A stretch of DNA of 64,000 nucleotides from CAVPNY01 sp963706905 (GTDB lineage Bacteria; Chloroflexota; Anaerolineae; Anaerolineales; UBA4823): NCBI GenBank assembly GCA_963706905.1, contig CAVPNY010000015.1, positions 124,001 through 188,000 of the forward strand. The letters run 5' to 3'. Position 1 is the stretch's first letter. Each line of letters opens with the position of its first letter. This document shows positions 35,885 to 45,968 of the stretch, piece after piece. Position numbers and translations under genes: made by a program. The notes beneath the pieces were generated by a model. It was given only the letters and a program-made list of their open reading frames with translations, was not told the origin of the DNA and made no database searches.

Positions 35885-38800
35885 CTATGGTGATGAGGGG
35901 CAGCTTTCCAGGTGCAGGTATTCCTGGCACTCAAAGTCGGTCAATTGGCGATTGAGACGGGAGAGCGCTTCAGCCAGCATCGCCTCGGCATTCCCGTACA
36001 CGCCCCATTGGCGGGCGGTGCCATCCCAAGAAGTAGTTACCAGACGCAGGCCATCGGGACTGAAACGACCAGTATTGACCCAGGAACGGTGGCCTTCCAG
36101 AGCGGCGATGAAGGGTCCGTCTCTCTCCCACAGCCAGGTCGTACCATCGACGCTGGTGGTGGCGATCATAGATCCATCCGGACTGAAATCGGCGTAGGTC
36201 AGCTGAGCGGTTTGCCCTTCGAATTCGGCGGTCACGTTGCCGTCCAGATCCCACAGGCGGGCGATCCCATCGTAGGAGGCGGTCAGCACCTGGCTGCCGT
36301 CCGGGCTAAAAACCGCCGAATGGAACCCGGTTGAATCGGCTTGTAAAATTGTTACCAGCGTGCCGTTTTCCTCCCAGACGCGCGCCGTATCGTCGTCGCT
36401 GGCGGTCACCAACATACTTCCGTCTGGACTGAAGGCGACTGTGTTGACGACATCGGTATGGCCTTCAAAGGTTTTCAACAGAGAACTATCCGCTCGCCAC
36501 AGACGGGCAGTGCCGTCCCAACTGGCTGTCGCCAGGCGGGCGCCATCTGGGCTGAACCGTACGCACGAGACCAGATCAGTGTGACCCTCCAGGGTCTTCA
36601 GCAGGGTGCCGTCCAGGCGCCATATTTTTGCGACATTATCGTAGGAGCCAGTCGCCACACGTTGTCCATCCGGGCTGTAATCGACAGTATTGACCGGCGC
36701 GGGCTGGTTCTCGATGGATGAGATGTAAGTCCCTTCAGAAGTCCACAGCCGGGCAGTGCTATCCGTCGAACCAGTCAGTATGCTGTTGCCGTCCGGGCTG
36801 TACCGACCATCATTGACAGTGGTGGTGTGCCCCTGGAGTATCTGGTTGTAGAGGCGCTCAACCGGCCAAAGACGGATTGTATCATCGTCACTGGCGGTAG
36901 CGATGTACTTGCCATCCTGGCTGAATATAGCCCAGTTGATGAAATCGGAGTGGCCAAGCAGCGTGGTGATCAATTGCCCTCGGCTGTCCATAAGCCGAGG
37001 GTGGTATCGTTGCTGGCAGTCAAGATCTGGCTGCCATCCGGGCTAAAGATGGCCAGGTTGAGCGGACCGGTGTGGCCTTCCAGGATAGTGATGAGGTTCC
37101 CTTCAGAATCCCAAATGCGAGCAGTCGTGTCGTAGGAGGCGGTCAGGATGTGTTCTCCGTCTGGGCTGAACACGGCTGACATTAGGGAGCGGATGTGCCC
37201 TTCCAGAACTGCCAGGGATTCGCCCGCTAAACTCCACAAGCGCGCTGTGCCGTCCCAAGACGCGCTGACCAGTCGCGAGCTGTCAGGGCTGAAGCTGAAC
37301 GACACTGGCCAGCCAGTGTGTCCCTTGAGCTCTGCCAGCGCGGTTCCATCCGCCTGCCACAGGCGTAGCGTGTTATCCAGGCTGGTGGTGGCAATCAACT
37401 TGCCATTGGGGCTGAAATTGGCCACCGTGACCTCATTGGTGTGACCTTGCAATACCTTGACCAGCGAACCGTCCGCGCGCCATAGGCGGGCTGTGCGGTC
37501 AGCGCTGGCGGTGACTATCAAGCTGCCGTCCGGGCTGAACAAGGCAGAATAAACCGCCCCCTGGTGGCCTTCCAGGGTCTTACGCAATGCGCCGTCGGGT
37601 TCCCACAAGCGGACAAGGCCGTCATCGCTGGTAGTGACGATGGTTTTACCGTCCGGGCTGAAATTGGCAAACACGATTTGGCCGCTCTCACCCTCGAAAG
37701 TGGCAAGCAAGTTTCCATCTAGATCCCATAGGTTAGCAAAGCCACCCTCATGAGTGGTAAGCAGGTTCTGACCATCCGGGCTGAATAAGACCAGCCAGGC
37801 GTCGCTGTCTCCGGCGCGCAGCACACGTTGAAACTTAACTGTATCCAAGGCGTGGTAGAGAGCCGTTTGTGCTTCAGGCACCTGGATTTTGTCCAGGCGG
37901 GCGGCGGTCTTGACTGATTCAATGGCCAGCAGCAGGCCCAAATCGGGGTCGCGTCCCAACAGGCTGGTCGAGCGAGCGGCTAGTTCGCGCACCAGGGCAA
38001 TCTGGCGCTGCAGGTCGGCCTCTGTGCTGGCAGCCACGGCTGTTGCTTCCTGCCTGCGGGCATCGGCTTCAGCGGTAGCGCGCGTATTTGCCTCCGCGAC
38101 GACCTGGGTGTTAGCCGCCTGGGCAGTGCCCAGGTTCTGCTCTGCCCGATCCGCATTCTGGTTGGAGTTGATCCCGAAAAAGCCCGCCACAAAGGCCAAT
38201 AAACAGGCCAGGGCAGCGGCCACGACTGCCACCCCACCTATAACAGTGATGATCCGGTTACGATTCTTCAGTTGCGCAGAAGCCATTTCGGCGATTTGGG
38301 CACGCTCAGCCTCAGCCTGGCGGCGGGCTTCAGCTTCCTGGGCGAGCTGGCGTGCTCCGTCGAGTTCGCGCTGGCGCTGGGCTTCCTTTTCGGCAGCCTG
38401 GCGGTCGGCGATGGATTTTGAGGCATTGAGAAAATCGCGTTCCGGCTGGCTGACCTGATCGGGGTGGGCGTCAGCCCATTCGATCATCTGCGCCAGCCGC
38501 GAGCCGCGGTAGAGCACGGCTGTTTCCTGGCCCAGGGTGGCCCACTCTCGGGCAGCTTCGGTGAGCTGGCGGTGCAGGCGCAGACCGGCGCGATCTTCAT
38601 CCAGCCAGCGACGCAGGGTAGGCCATTCGCGGATCAGGGCCTCGTGCGCTACTTCAACGCTGCCCTGGTTAACGGTCACCAGGCGGGCGTCTGCCAACAC
38701 CCGTAGCACTGTCTGGGTGGCGGCGCTGGCTTCAGGCTGCTGAGCCGGGTCGGGCATCAGCTCATCCAACGCAGCCCGGCGGCGAGTGTCCGGGGAAGGC

Positions 38801-40905
38801 AGACCCTGGCGGGTGCCTTCGCCTAGCTCGGTCAGGCTGAGAAAGATCTTGCGGGCGATCGGCTGCTGGCTGGAGGTCAGGCGTTGGTAATAGACTGTCT
38901 CAGCCGTTTTGGCGATGGCGCCGCGCACCCCGCCTGATTCAGCATAGCTCTCCAGGGTCATCGTGCGGCCGCGGCGGTGTTTCCAGGTCTCCAGCAGAGC
39001 GTGCGAAAGCAGGGGCAGGGCGCCAGGTTCATCGCCGGCATCCCGCAGGATCAGGTCTACCAGCCCGCGCTCGAATTCCCAATGCACCCCATCCAGGCCG
39101 CCGCGCCGGGCAGGTTCCTCAATGGCGGCGCGCAGCTCAATCGGGGTCATGGGGCCAATATAGGCCTGGTATTCCTCCAGGGCGAGACGCAGGTTATCGA
39201 AATGCCCGCAGTGGGCGTAGAAATCGGCGCGCATGGCGATGGTCAGGATCAAGGATCCTTCCGCCTTGGCTGCCGCCAATAGATTGTCGATGAAAGCCTG
39301 GCGCTCAGCCTCGCTGCGGCATAATGTAAAAACCTCCTCGAACTGATCGATGACCAGCAGGACGAAGTTCCCATCTAATGCGTTGCGCGATCCTTGTATC
39401 TCTTGGATGAACCTGTCCAGGCTTTGTGGGTCGGTCTGCATGTCCTTGGCCAAAGCCTTCACCACCTTCGAGGTTCGATCGAACGCCAGGCTGGCTGCCA
39501 GGGCTTGCAAGGGATGGGCGGTGGGGGTGATCAGGTGCACCGGCCAGTGCTCACAACCGGTCGGCGGGAGCGTCCCATCTGCAAGTGGGGCGCCGTTCTT
39601 GATCGCTGGGATCAACCCCGCTCGCAGCACAGAAGATTTGCCGCTGCCCGATGCGCCGATGATCGCCAGAAAGTGCAACCCCTCGGTATCATCGTTGGAT
39701 GGCGTGGTGTTCATCGCTTCTGCAATGCGCCCAACCAGCCGGGCGGTGAGCATCTCCCGCCCAAAGAAAATACCCGCATCGGCTTCCTGGTAAAATTGCA
39801 GGCCTTTGAAGGGGGGCTCACCGGGGGCGGGCATAGCATCAATGGCGAGGGAGGTGTTGCCTTCGATCACATAACGCCCATCTTCCAGGATATGCAGCAC
39901 GCGGTCAACCTTGGTCTCGATCCTCCTGCTGGCCTGCAGCAGCTGGTCGAAGCGTGCCAGGGCTTCCCGATGCTGCGAGATCAGGCGGACATCCATGCTC
40001 TCGAAGCCTTCGTCGATATGTTTTTCGATTTCGCCAGTCGCAGAGAGCAGGTCGGTCAGGCTGTTGGTTAATTCGTGGAAGGGCTTAGGATCATCCTGGT
40101 TGAGCAGGATATCCAACTGGGAAAGAATTTCGGTTTGTCCGCTATCGACCTGGCGCAGCTCATCGCGCAGCGTCTCCATCAACATGCGGTTATAGGCGCG
40201 CCAGGCTGGGGTGCGGTGCTTGAGCAGCTCGCCCAGGTGCACCAGGGTGCGCTCAAGCAGGTGTTCCCGCAGGTGCGGCTCGAAATTAGGCAGCTCAGCG
40301 AGCAGGGTGGTGTAGCTGGCCAGATGGGGTGATACAACCTGATTAAAGAAGGCGGTGTTCAGTGATTGAAAGTTCTCTGTCTCCAGGTAGCGAGAGACAC
40401 TGGCGGCTGGCTGGCTGGTGGGTGGGTCGAAGGGAAGTAGTTTTTCTTCTTTCAGCGCAGTTTGCATCCCATGCAGGCAGTCACAGACCTGCCCTGCAAG
40501 AGGGTTGTTTTCCCGCCAAAGATACTCTGCCTGGGACAGGGAAGGGAAGGAAACACCCTGCGGCACATCACGCGGCTTACGCTCCCAGGCCTCCGGGAAG
40601 CAGAGCTCTCCCCCGAGATCGATAAGAGCCTGCTCGAAGGCGTCCCGGAAGGCAGCCTGCAGATCGTGGTTGATGCGCTGGCGTTCTTGAGGCGCCAGTC
40701 GTTCCCCAATGGCCGAGCCAGACAGCTCGATCATCCGACCGGAAAATCGCCCCAGGGCATCCCCAACAAAAAATGCTTGACCTGGCAGGATAGTGGCCAG
40801 CAGACCGCCAGCCAGCTGGCCGATCAGAGAGCCGCCTGGCCCTGCCAGGGCGAAACCAGTAGCGCTGCCGATGGTGCGCAGCCAGGTTGCCAGGTTGAAT
40901 GCCAT
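35885..40905 (-). CDS. nSTAND1 NTPase-TM-WD40 repeat protein, one frameshift near 36973
   Basis: About 1,670 codons. The start at 40905 has GGAGGG six bases upstream. In order: an N-terminal Gly/Ala-rich amphipathic stretch, a helical region (about 50-350), and an nSTAND1 NTPase (about 368-800) opening with PFKGLQFYQEADAGIFFGRE. The NTPase has Walker A GASGSGKSS and Walker B LLVIDQFEEVF. A coiled coil rich in Glu/Ala/Gln and one TM helix (VIGGVAVVAAALACLLAF) follow, then about 15 WD40 repeats (FSPDG). The tail, DFECQEYLHLESCP, is shared with the broken paralogue at 9.1-14.6 kb. The frame shifts near 36973 (loss of one base in GGCAATTG), inside the WD40 array. The family is a signalling NTPase that assembles on ligand sensing. 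Not BTAD-fused here. Confidence 0.85.
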
Positions 40906-41050
40906 ATGTTTCCCTCCGATGTATTTGATCTACGCGCCTATCCGAAGATCAGGTGGAAGGGGTTGTTTTTGCGGTGCAGAGCGCTGTAAAAGCAACCAAG
41001 CTAACTTTGAATCAAACCTGATTAAGTTTAGTTGATCTGGTCATCTTAAA

Positions 41051-41870
41051 TCAAGAATCTGGTTTGAGAGATCCGTCCAGGAAGGTCAGCATTTCATTCC
41101 AGGCCTGTTGAGCTGCCCCGGGAACTGATAGCGATTGAGGAGTGACAAAGGCATGTCCGACATCCGGATAAATAGACACCCGGTAAAGAATGCTGCGATC
41201 TTGTAAGGCTTGCTCGAAACCGTAGACTTCCTCAAGCGGAATGCTGCGGTCCTGCTCGCCGAAGATGCCCAGCACTGGCCCGTTTGTTCCCAGGTTTCCC
41301 AACTGGCTTGAATCTGTCACCAGCCCGCTGCCGTAGAAAATGACATTGGCAGCCAGATCTGGGTCGCGCATACCCAGGCGCAGGGCTTGCGTGCCGCCGA
41401 AGCAGAAGCCCACCGCGCCGATGCGGGCTGGGTCGAACTCCAGGCAATCCGGCCAGATAGGCAATGCCGGCGTCCAGGTCAGCATTGATCTCCTCCTGGG
41501 GTGTGGTGAGGACCAGCCAGATCCCGCGCAGGAGCAGTTGGGTAGTTTTGCCGCGGTAGGCATCGACAGCCAGGACGGTGTAACCCTGCTCGGCGAGCAG
41601 GTCGGCCTTCTGGACGATATCGGCGTTTAGGCCGAAGAGCTCATGGATCAGGATGATCCCGGGAGTTGGGCTGGTTGCAGTTGGCTGGGCCAGGTAGGCG
41701 TGCAGGGGCTGGCCATTTGAGCCGGGGTAGGTTACGTTGGCGAAGTCTGTGACGCGCTGATCGGGAAAGAGGCTGTCAGCCAGGATCAGCCCGCCAAGGA
41801 TCACAACAAAAAGGCCTATTAGGATGAATAAACCGATTAGAACCCGGCTTAAAATGCGTCTGAATCTCAT
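41051..41870 (-). CDS. Dienelactone hydrolase family alpha/beta hydrolase, frameshifted near 41455
   Basis: About 272 codons. The first segment (41870 to about 41460) has an N-terminal membrane anchor (about 9-31), then HELFGLNADIVQKADLLAEQGYTVLAVDAYRG, typical of DLH. The second segment, in another frame (about 41455 to 41051), has the nucleophile elbow GFCFGG with a catalytic Cys, the acid in GEQDRSIP and the His in VGHAF. The break falls between IAYLA and DCLEFDPARIG. Membrane-anchored DLH proteins of this type have unknown ester or lactone substrates. Confidence 0.82.
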
Positions 41871-41931
41871 CTCGTCCCTATTATACGCTCGGCAGGCGGC
41901 TCAGAAGCTTTGTTTTTCAAGGATTAAATAG

Positions 41932-42486
41932 TCAGTTGCGACCCATCGCCTGGCGCAACTCACGGAACAGGCTGGCCAGGTCGTCCAGCTGGAAGTGGGC
42001 GTTCAGTCCGCTGGGGTTTGGCAGCACCCACAGGTGAGTCTGGCTGATCGTCTCCTCCTGCAAGCCCAGGGAAGCTTTTGGGCGCTGAAAGGCCGTGCGG
42101 TACGCCCCAATACCCAGCACGGCCAGGTATATCGGTTGGAAGGCCAGCACTTTTTCTTCCAGGATTTGCCTCCCCTGGAGCAGTTCCTCTCTGGTCAGCT
42201 CATCGGCAGAGGCGGTGGCCTTGTTCACCAGGTTCGTGATGCCGTATCCATTGTTTAACAGCTCCAGCTCTTCATAAGGTGAGAGCAGGCGTTCGGTGAA
42301 GCCGGCTAAATGGAGCGCCGGCCAGAAGCGATTTCCTGGGCGGCCGAAGTGGTGACCGATGGCGGCGGTGTACAGCCCTGGGTTGATCCCGCAAAACAGA
42401 ATTCTTAATCCTGGGGCGATTACATCGGGAACGCTTTTCCCGGCAGCAGCTTGCAGCTCTTCTCGAGTAGGTTTGTGAATTTGCAT
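41932..42486 (-). CDS. mug: G/U mismatch-specific DNA glycosylase (Mug/TDG)
   Basis: 184 aa from ATG 42486 (MQIHKPTREEL, the usual Mug start). An ATG at 42570 would add 28 unconserved residues. Mug hallmark motifs are FCGINPGLYTAAIGHHFGRPGNRFW (active-site Asn in GINPG) and LPNPSGLNAHF for strand intercalation. It removes uracil or ethenocytosine from mismatches with G. A -10 candidate TATATT (42608-42613, minus strand) and the palindrome at 42626-42641 lie upstream, giving a leader of about 110 nt. Confidence 0.9.
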   Translation of the reverse strand: MQIHKPTREELQAAAGKSVPDVIAPGLRILFCGINPGLYTAAIGHHFGRPGNRFWPALHLAGFTERLLSPYEELELLNNGYGITNLVNKATASADELTREELLQGRQILEEKVLAFQPIYLAVLGIGAYRTAFQRPKASLGLQEETISQTHLWVLPNPSGLNAHFQLDDLASLFRELRQAMGRN

Positions 42487-42625
42487 TTCGGATCCCATCC
42501 CCCGCTGCTCACCCCCCTCCTTGGGCAGAACAGGGAAAATACTCCTCAATAGTACCTTCGAAAACATCACTTTTCACCCAATGGGGGATTGACGCCCCGA
42601 CTGGTTGAATATAGCATTGTTTAAG

Positions 42626-42641
42626 TAGAACAAATATTCTA
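42626..42641. promoter_or_regulatory. 16-bp operator shared with the M23 promoter; candidate LexA/SOS box
   Basis: TAGAACAAATATTCTA: 5-bp inverted arms around CAAATA, identical to the core of the palindrome at 32181-32208. It lies between mug (minus) and the 98-aa gene (plus), overlapping the expected -35 zone of mug. A DNA-repair gene downstream makes an SOS operator plausible. Confidence 0.55.
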
Positions 42642-42739
42642 TACAGATCGAGCTTCGGGCGGAATGATCATAACTGTCCGGAGAAATCAGTAGGTTGGGA
42701 TTTTATCCCGCCATCCCATGAATGTCCAGGAGGTGTCCA

Positions 42740-43036
42740 ATGATAGTCAATAAGCCATCGATCATCCTGCGAGCGACTCTCTCCCAATTGCTCGACCACG
42801 CTGAAGCAAATCCCCGCGAAACCGTCAGCACGCGCCTGACCAACAACCTGAAAATTGACCTGCACGTGCAAGGTGGTTATGTCTACCTGCTGGTCAGCCG
42901 TTCAAGCACCTGGCCTACTGAGGCCGACTGGCGCATGGTGCTTCGACACTGGCCATATCCGGTGAGCGCGGCTCCGCGGGCTTTTGAGAAGTACGGACGG
43001 CGCTATCTGACAGCCAGACTGCCTCTGTTCGGGTGA
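42740..43036 (+). CDS. Hypothetical protein, 98 aa
   Basis: ATG 42740 has a full AGGAGG six bases upstream, unusually good for this window, so the gene is real. It is predicted soluble and basic, with no signal or TM. A short N-terminal helix (ILRATLSQLLDHAEAN) is followed by a beta-rich middle (KIDLHVQGGYVYLLVSR) and a C-terminal part with three Trp (TWPTEADW, HWPYP). I do not recognise a family. It is divergent from mug and shares with it the control region carrying the candidate LexA box. Confidence 0.75.
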   Translation: MIVNKPSIILRATLSQLLDHAEANPRETVSTRLTNNLKIDLHVQGGYVYLLVSRSSTWPTEADWRMVLRHWPYPVSAAPRAFEKYGRRYLTARLPLFG

Positions 43037-43208
43037 CTATCTCTGAGGGAAAACTGGTAGAGGCAAGATGCGTTGGATTAAAAGTGGTGCGGAGACATCC
43101 AGTAGCAGTGCCTGATCCTTCACGGTGGGCTGAATTTCCGATCTGATTGCTCATCCGGCCAGTTGCGCCCGAATTTCTGTTTAAAGATTAGAAGGCATTT
43201 ATATTGAT

Positions 43209-43226
43209 GCATACGTATGCTATAAT
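43209..43226 (+). promoter_or_regulatory. LacI-type operator (GCATACGTATGC) adjoining a -10 box
   Basis: A perfect 12-bp palindrome at 43209-43220 abuts TATAAT at 43221-43226, with a weak -35 (TTTATA) at 17 bp. A repressor bound here would block the promoter, so autoregulation by the LacI-family protein starting at 43271 is likely. Confidence 0.65.
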
Positions 43227-43270
43227 ACGAATGCAAACCCATTTGGTCTCCCTGTTCTCTGGTCACCTAC

Positions 43271-44377
43271 ATGAGTACCATTGCAATGAAGCAGGTTAAA
43301 CCGAATAAGGGTTCAAGACCAACCGCTAAGGATGTCGCTCGCCTGGCGGGAGTTTCACAAAGTACGGTATCTCGGATCCTCAGCGGGGATTCATCGCCTT
43401 TCTTTAGCGACCAAACCAGACAAAAAGTTCTACAGGTTGCGGCTGATTTAAATTATTCGCCCAATCCGCTGGCGCGCGCCCTGCGAGGCAAACAGACCCA
43501 GTTGATTGGCCTGATCATGCGCGGCATTAATGACCCCTTCCTGGCTTCGCTGGTCTCTGAGATCAGTAGGCAGGCGCGCAGCCTGGGTTATCAGGTAGTG
43601 CTGGGTCATGCCCAGAGCGACCCAGACGAGGTACTGGAGATCTCCAATGTCCTGGACACACGCCATACCGATGGTGTGATCATCCTGGGCGACTTCAAAG
43701 AGGATCGGGCGGCCATTCGCGAAATCCTGGAAGGCCGCCGGGCAGTCGTCGCTATCTGTCGGGGGGATGCTAAAGCAGAGGCCATCACGATCAACTCGGA
43801 CAACCAGTTTGGTATGCAGGCCTTGCTCGATCACCTGACCGGTCTGGGCCACCGGCAGTTGGCTTTTATCGACGGTGGATGGGCCGGAGATTTCAAGGAA
43901 CGCCGAAAGATATTTACTCAATACCTGGAAGACAATCACTTAGATATCCGTCCGGAATGGACGGTGGTGGATAGTGACGACCCGATTGGCGGATATCAGG
44001 CCATGCAGCGTTTGCTGAGCCTGGCGGAACGCCCTACCGCAGTGCTGGCTTCGGATGACATCATCGCCCTGGGGGCTTTGAAGGCAGCTATTGAGGCCGG
44101 GTTGTCCGTGCCACAGGAGTTGTCGATCACGGGTTTTGACGGCATTGATTTGACCCGCTATGTCTCTCCAGGGTTGACCACGATCCGGCAGCCGATCGAA
44201 GAAATGAGCCGCCAGGCGCTCACTTTGTTGCTGGAGATTATCGCTGGAAAGATAGTAGAAACCGAGCAGTTGATCCGCATCCGGCCAGAGCTGGTGGTGC
44301 GTGAATCAACTGGGCCGGCCCCAATTGGTTTCCCGGCTCGCATGCTGCATAATAGCCACGCGGCGGGTCCTGGATGA
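43271..44377 (+). CDS. LacI family transcriptional regulator
   Basis: 368 aa. An N-terminal helix-turn-helix with the LacI signature (AKDVARLAGVSQSTVSRILSG, about 18-38) and hinge helix (NPLARALRGK) precedes a type I periplasmic-binding-like effector domain (about 75-345). It has the usual GLIMRGINDPF, TDGVIILG, PTAVLASDDIIALGAL and GFDGIDLTRYVSPGLTTI segments. It heads the sugar locus on the same strand. The palindrome at 43209-43220 is its likely own operator. The effector is presumably a sugar or amino-sugar handled by the downstream genes. Confidence 0.93.
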   Translation: MSTIAMKQVKPNKGSRPTAKDVARLAGVSQSTVSRILSGDSSPFFSDQTRQKVLQVAADLNYSPNPLARALRGKQTQLIGLIMRGINDPFLASLVSEISRQARSLGYQVVLGHAQSDPDEVLEISNVLDTRHTDGVIILGDFKEDRAAIREILEGRRAVVAICRGDAKAEAITINSDNQFGMQALLDHLTGLGHRQLAFIDGGWAGDFKERRKIFTQYLEDNHLDIRPEWTVVDSDDPIGGYQAMQRLLSLAERPTAVLASDDIIALGALKAAIEAGLSVPQELSITGFDGIDLTRYVSPGLTTIRQPIEEMSRQALTLLLEIIAGKIVETEQLIRIRPELVVRESTGPAPIGFPARMLHNSHAAGPG

Positions 44378-44445
44378 TCAATCAGTGAATTGATGAACCA
44401 CAGATTTTTGGATCAACTCACCGGAAAATACATGACCGGTAGAAA

Positions 44446-44460
44446 GGAGGTCAAACCTCC
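44446..44460 (+). promoter_or_regulatory. Small SD-containing hairpin in the leader of the sugar-binding protein gene
   Basis: GGAGGT-CAA-ACCTCC forms a 6-bp stem with a 3-nt loop, 88 bp before the start codon. A second pair (ACCGG/CCGGT) lies just upstream at about 44420-44440. Role unknown; it is not the ribosome site of the gene, which is GGAGAG at about 44535. Confidence 0.35.
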
Positions 44461-44547
44461 GACCCTGTCTAGAAACGAAAAAAGCGTGCACTACCGTTCG
44501 ACCATCAAAATTCTATCTTGCCAACTATATCGAAGGAGAGAATTACC

Positions 44548-45849
44548 ATGAAGCGTATTTGGTTCTTAATAGTCGCCCTGGCGTTGATCGTATCTGCCTG
44601 CGCCCAGGCTACAGAAGCGCCGCAGGAACCTGAGGCGACCGAACCCCCCGCCGCCGGGGAAGGCGAGAAGACTGTCATCCGTGGGCTGTTCATGCAGCAA
44701 GCCGGTTACCAGGAGAGCGATATCGAGGCCATGACTGCCGATTTCGAAGCGGCCAATCCGGATATCGATGTGCAAACCGAATATGTCTCCTATGAGGCGC
44801 TGCACGATAAGATCGTCACCTCATCGGCTGCTAAGTCGGGCGCTTACGACGTCGTGCTGGTGGACTGTATCTGGCCGGCTGAATTCGCCCAGGCCGGTTT
44901 CATATTGGATGTAAGTGATAAGGTCACTGATGAGATGCGCGCCGACATCTGGCCGGGCGCTCTCGAAGCGGCGACCTACCAGGGCAAACTCTACGGCATG
45001 CCCTGGCTCAACGATGTGCTCTACCTCTATTACAACGAGGAAATGCTGAAAGCGGCCGGATTTGAAGCGCCGCCTAAGACCTGGACCGAGATGGAACAGA
45101 TGGGCATGGCGGCGGTGGACAAGGGCCTGGTGAAATATCCCTTCATCGAGTACTTTAAACAAGAGGAAGGCCTGACGATCGCCTATGTTTATTACCTGGC
45201 AGCCTTTGGCGGAGAGTTTTTCGATGAGAACAACCAACCGACCTTTAACTCACCCGAGGGACTGGCCGCCTTGCAATACATGGTTGATGGGATGAACTCC
45301 GGCTTGATCAATCCAGCCTCGTTGGAATCAACCTATGAAGAAGTGCGCCGAACCTTCTCACAAGGCGAGTCGCTCTTCTCGGTCAACTGGACTTACCAGC
45401 TAAACCTGTCCAATGATCCAGCCGAGTCGCAGATCGCTGGCAAGTCCAAGATCGCAGTGATGCCGGGCGAGGTGGCTACCAGCGCTACTGTGAACGGTGG
45501 CATGGCTTTGTCCGTTACCGCCGACTCTGCCCACCCGGAAGAAGCCTGGAAATATATAGAATTTTTGTCCAGCCCGGAAGTGCAGAAGGCTTATTCCAAG
45601 AACGCCTTGCCGATCTGGATCTCCCTGTTTGAGGATCCGGATATTATCGCCCAGGCGCCGGAGCTGATGGAAGTCTCTGCCGAGCAATACAAGTACATTA
45701 TTAACCGGCCGCTGGTGCCATTCTACTCCGAGACATCCAAAATCATGTCGCGCGAGTTGCAGACTGCCCTGACTGGCGGCAAGACCCCCGAGCAAGCCCT
45801 GGCAGATGCTGAAGCCGAGGTCTTGAAGATCGCCGAACAGTACAAGTAG
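44548..45849 (+). CDS. Carbohydrate ABC transporter substrate-binding lipoprotein
   Basis: 433 aa from ATG 44548, preceded by aaggagag. A lipoprotein signal peptide with lipobox VSAC (Cys17) is followed by an Ala/Glu/Pro/Thr linker and a type I sugar-binding (SBP_bac_1, MalE-like) domain. Typical segments are YDVVLVDCIW, GKLYGMPWLNDVLYLYYNEEML and GGMALSVTADSAHPEEAWKYIEFL. It captures a sugar for the two permeases that follow. The ATPase subunit is not in the locus, so a shared MsmX-type ATPase is likely. Confidence 0.92.
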   Translation: MKRIWFLIVALALIVSACAQATEAPQEPEATEPPAAGEGEKTVIRGLFMQQAGYQESDIEAMTADFEAANPDIDVQTEYVSYEALHDKIVTSSAAKSGAYDVVLVDCIWPAEFAQAGFILDVSDKVTDEMRADIWPGALEAATYQGKLYGMPWLNDVLYLYYNEEMLKAAGFEAPPKTWTEMEQMGMAAVDKGLVKYPFIEYFKQEEGLTIAYVYYLAAFGGEFFDENNQPTFNSPEGLAALQYMVDGMNSGLINPASLESTYEEVRRTFSQGESLFSVNWTYQLNLSNDPAESQIAGKSKIAVMPGEVATSATVNGGMALSVTADSAHPEEAWKYIEFLSSPEVQKAYSKNALPIWISLFEDPDIIAQAPELMEVSAEQYKYIINRPLVPFYSETSKIMSRELQTALTGGKTPEQALADAEAEVLKIAEQYK

Positions 45850-45899
45850 ATCGTTTCTTTACCGATCCGAGGAGGCGATGCCCAACCTGGATCAAGTTC

Positions 45900-45940
45900 G
45901 GGAGAGTAAGCGTGCAGGAAAAGCGTACGCTTGCTCTCCC
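45900..45940 (+). promoter_or_regulatory. 14-bp hairpin between sugar-binding protein and permease genes
   Basis: Arms 45900-45913 and 45927-45940 pair over 14 bp with one wobble; the loop is about 13 nt. No T-run follows. It is placed exactly as the pstS-pstC hairpin and probably sets a higher level of binding protein than of permease. Confidence 0.65.
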
Positions 45941-45968
45941 TCCAATCATGCGGTAAGGAACAACAGTC

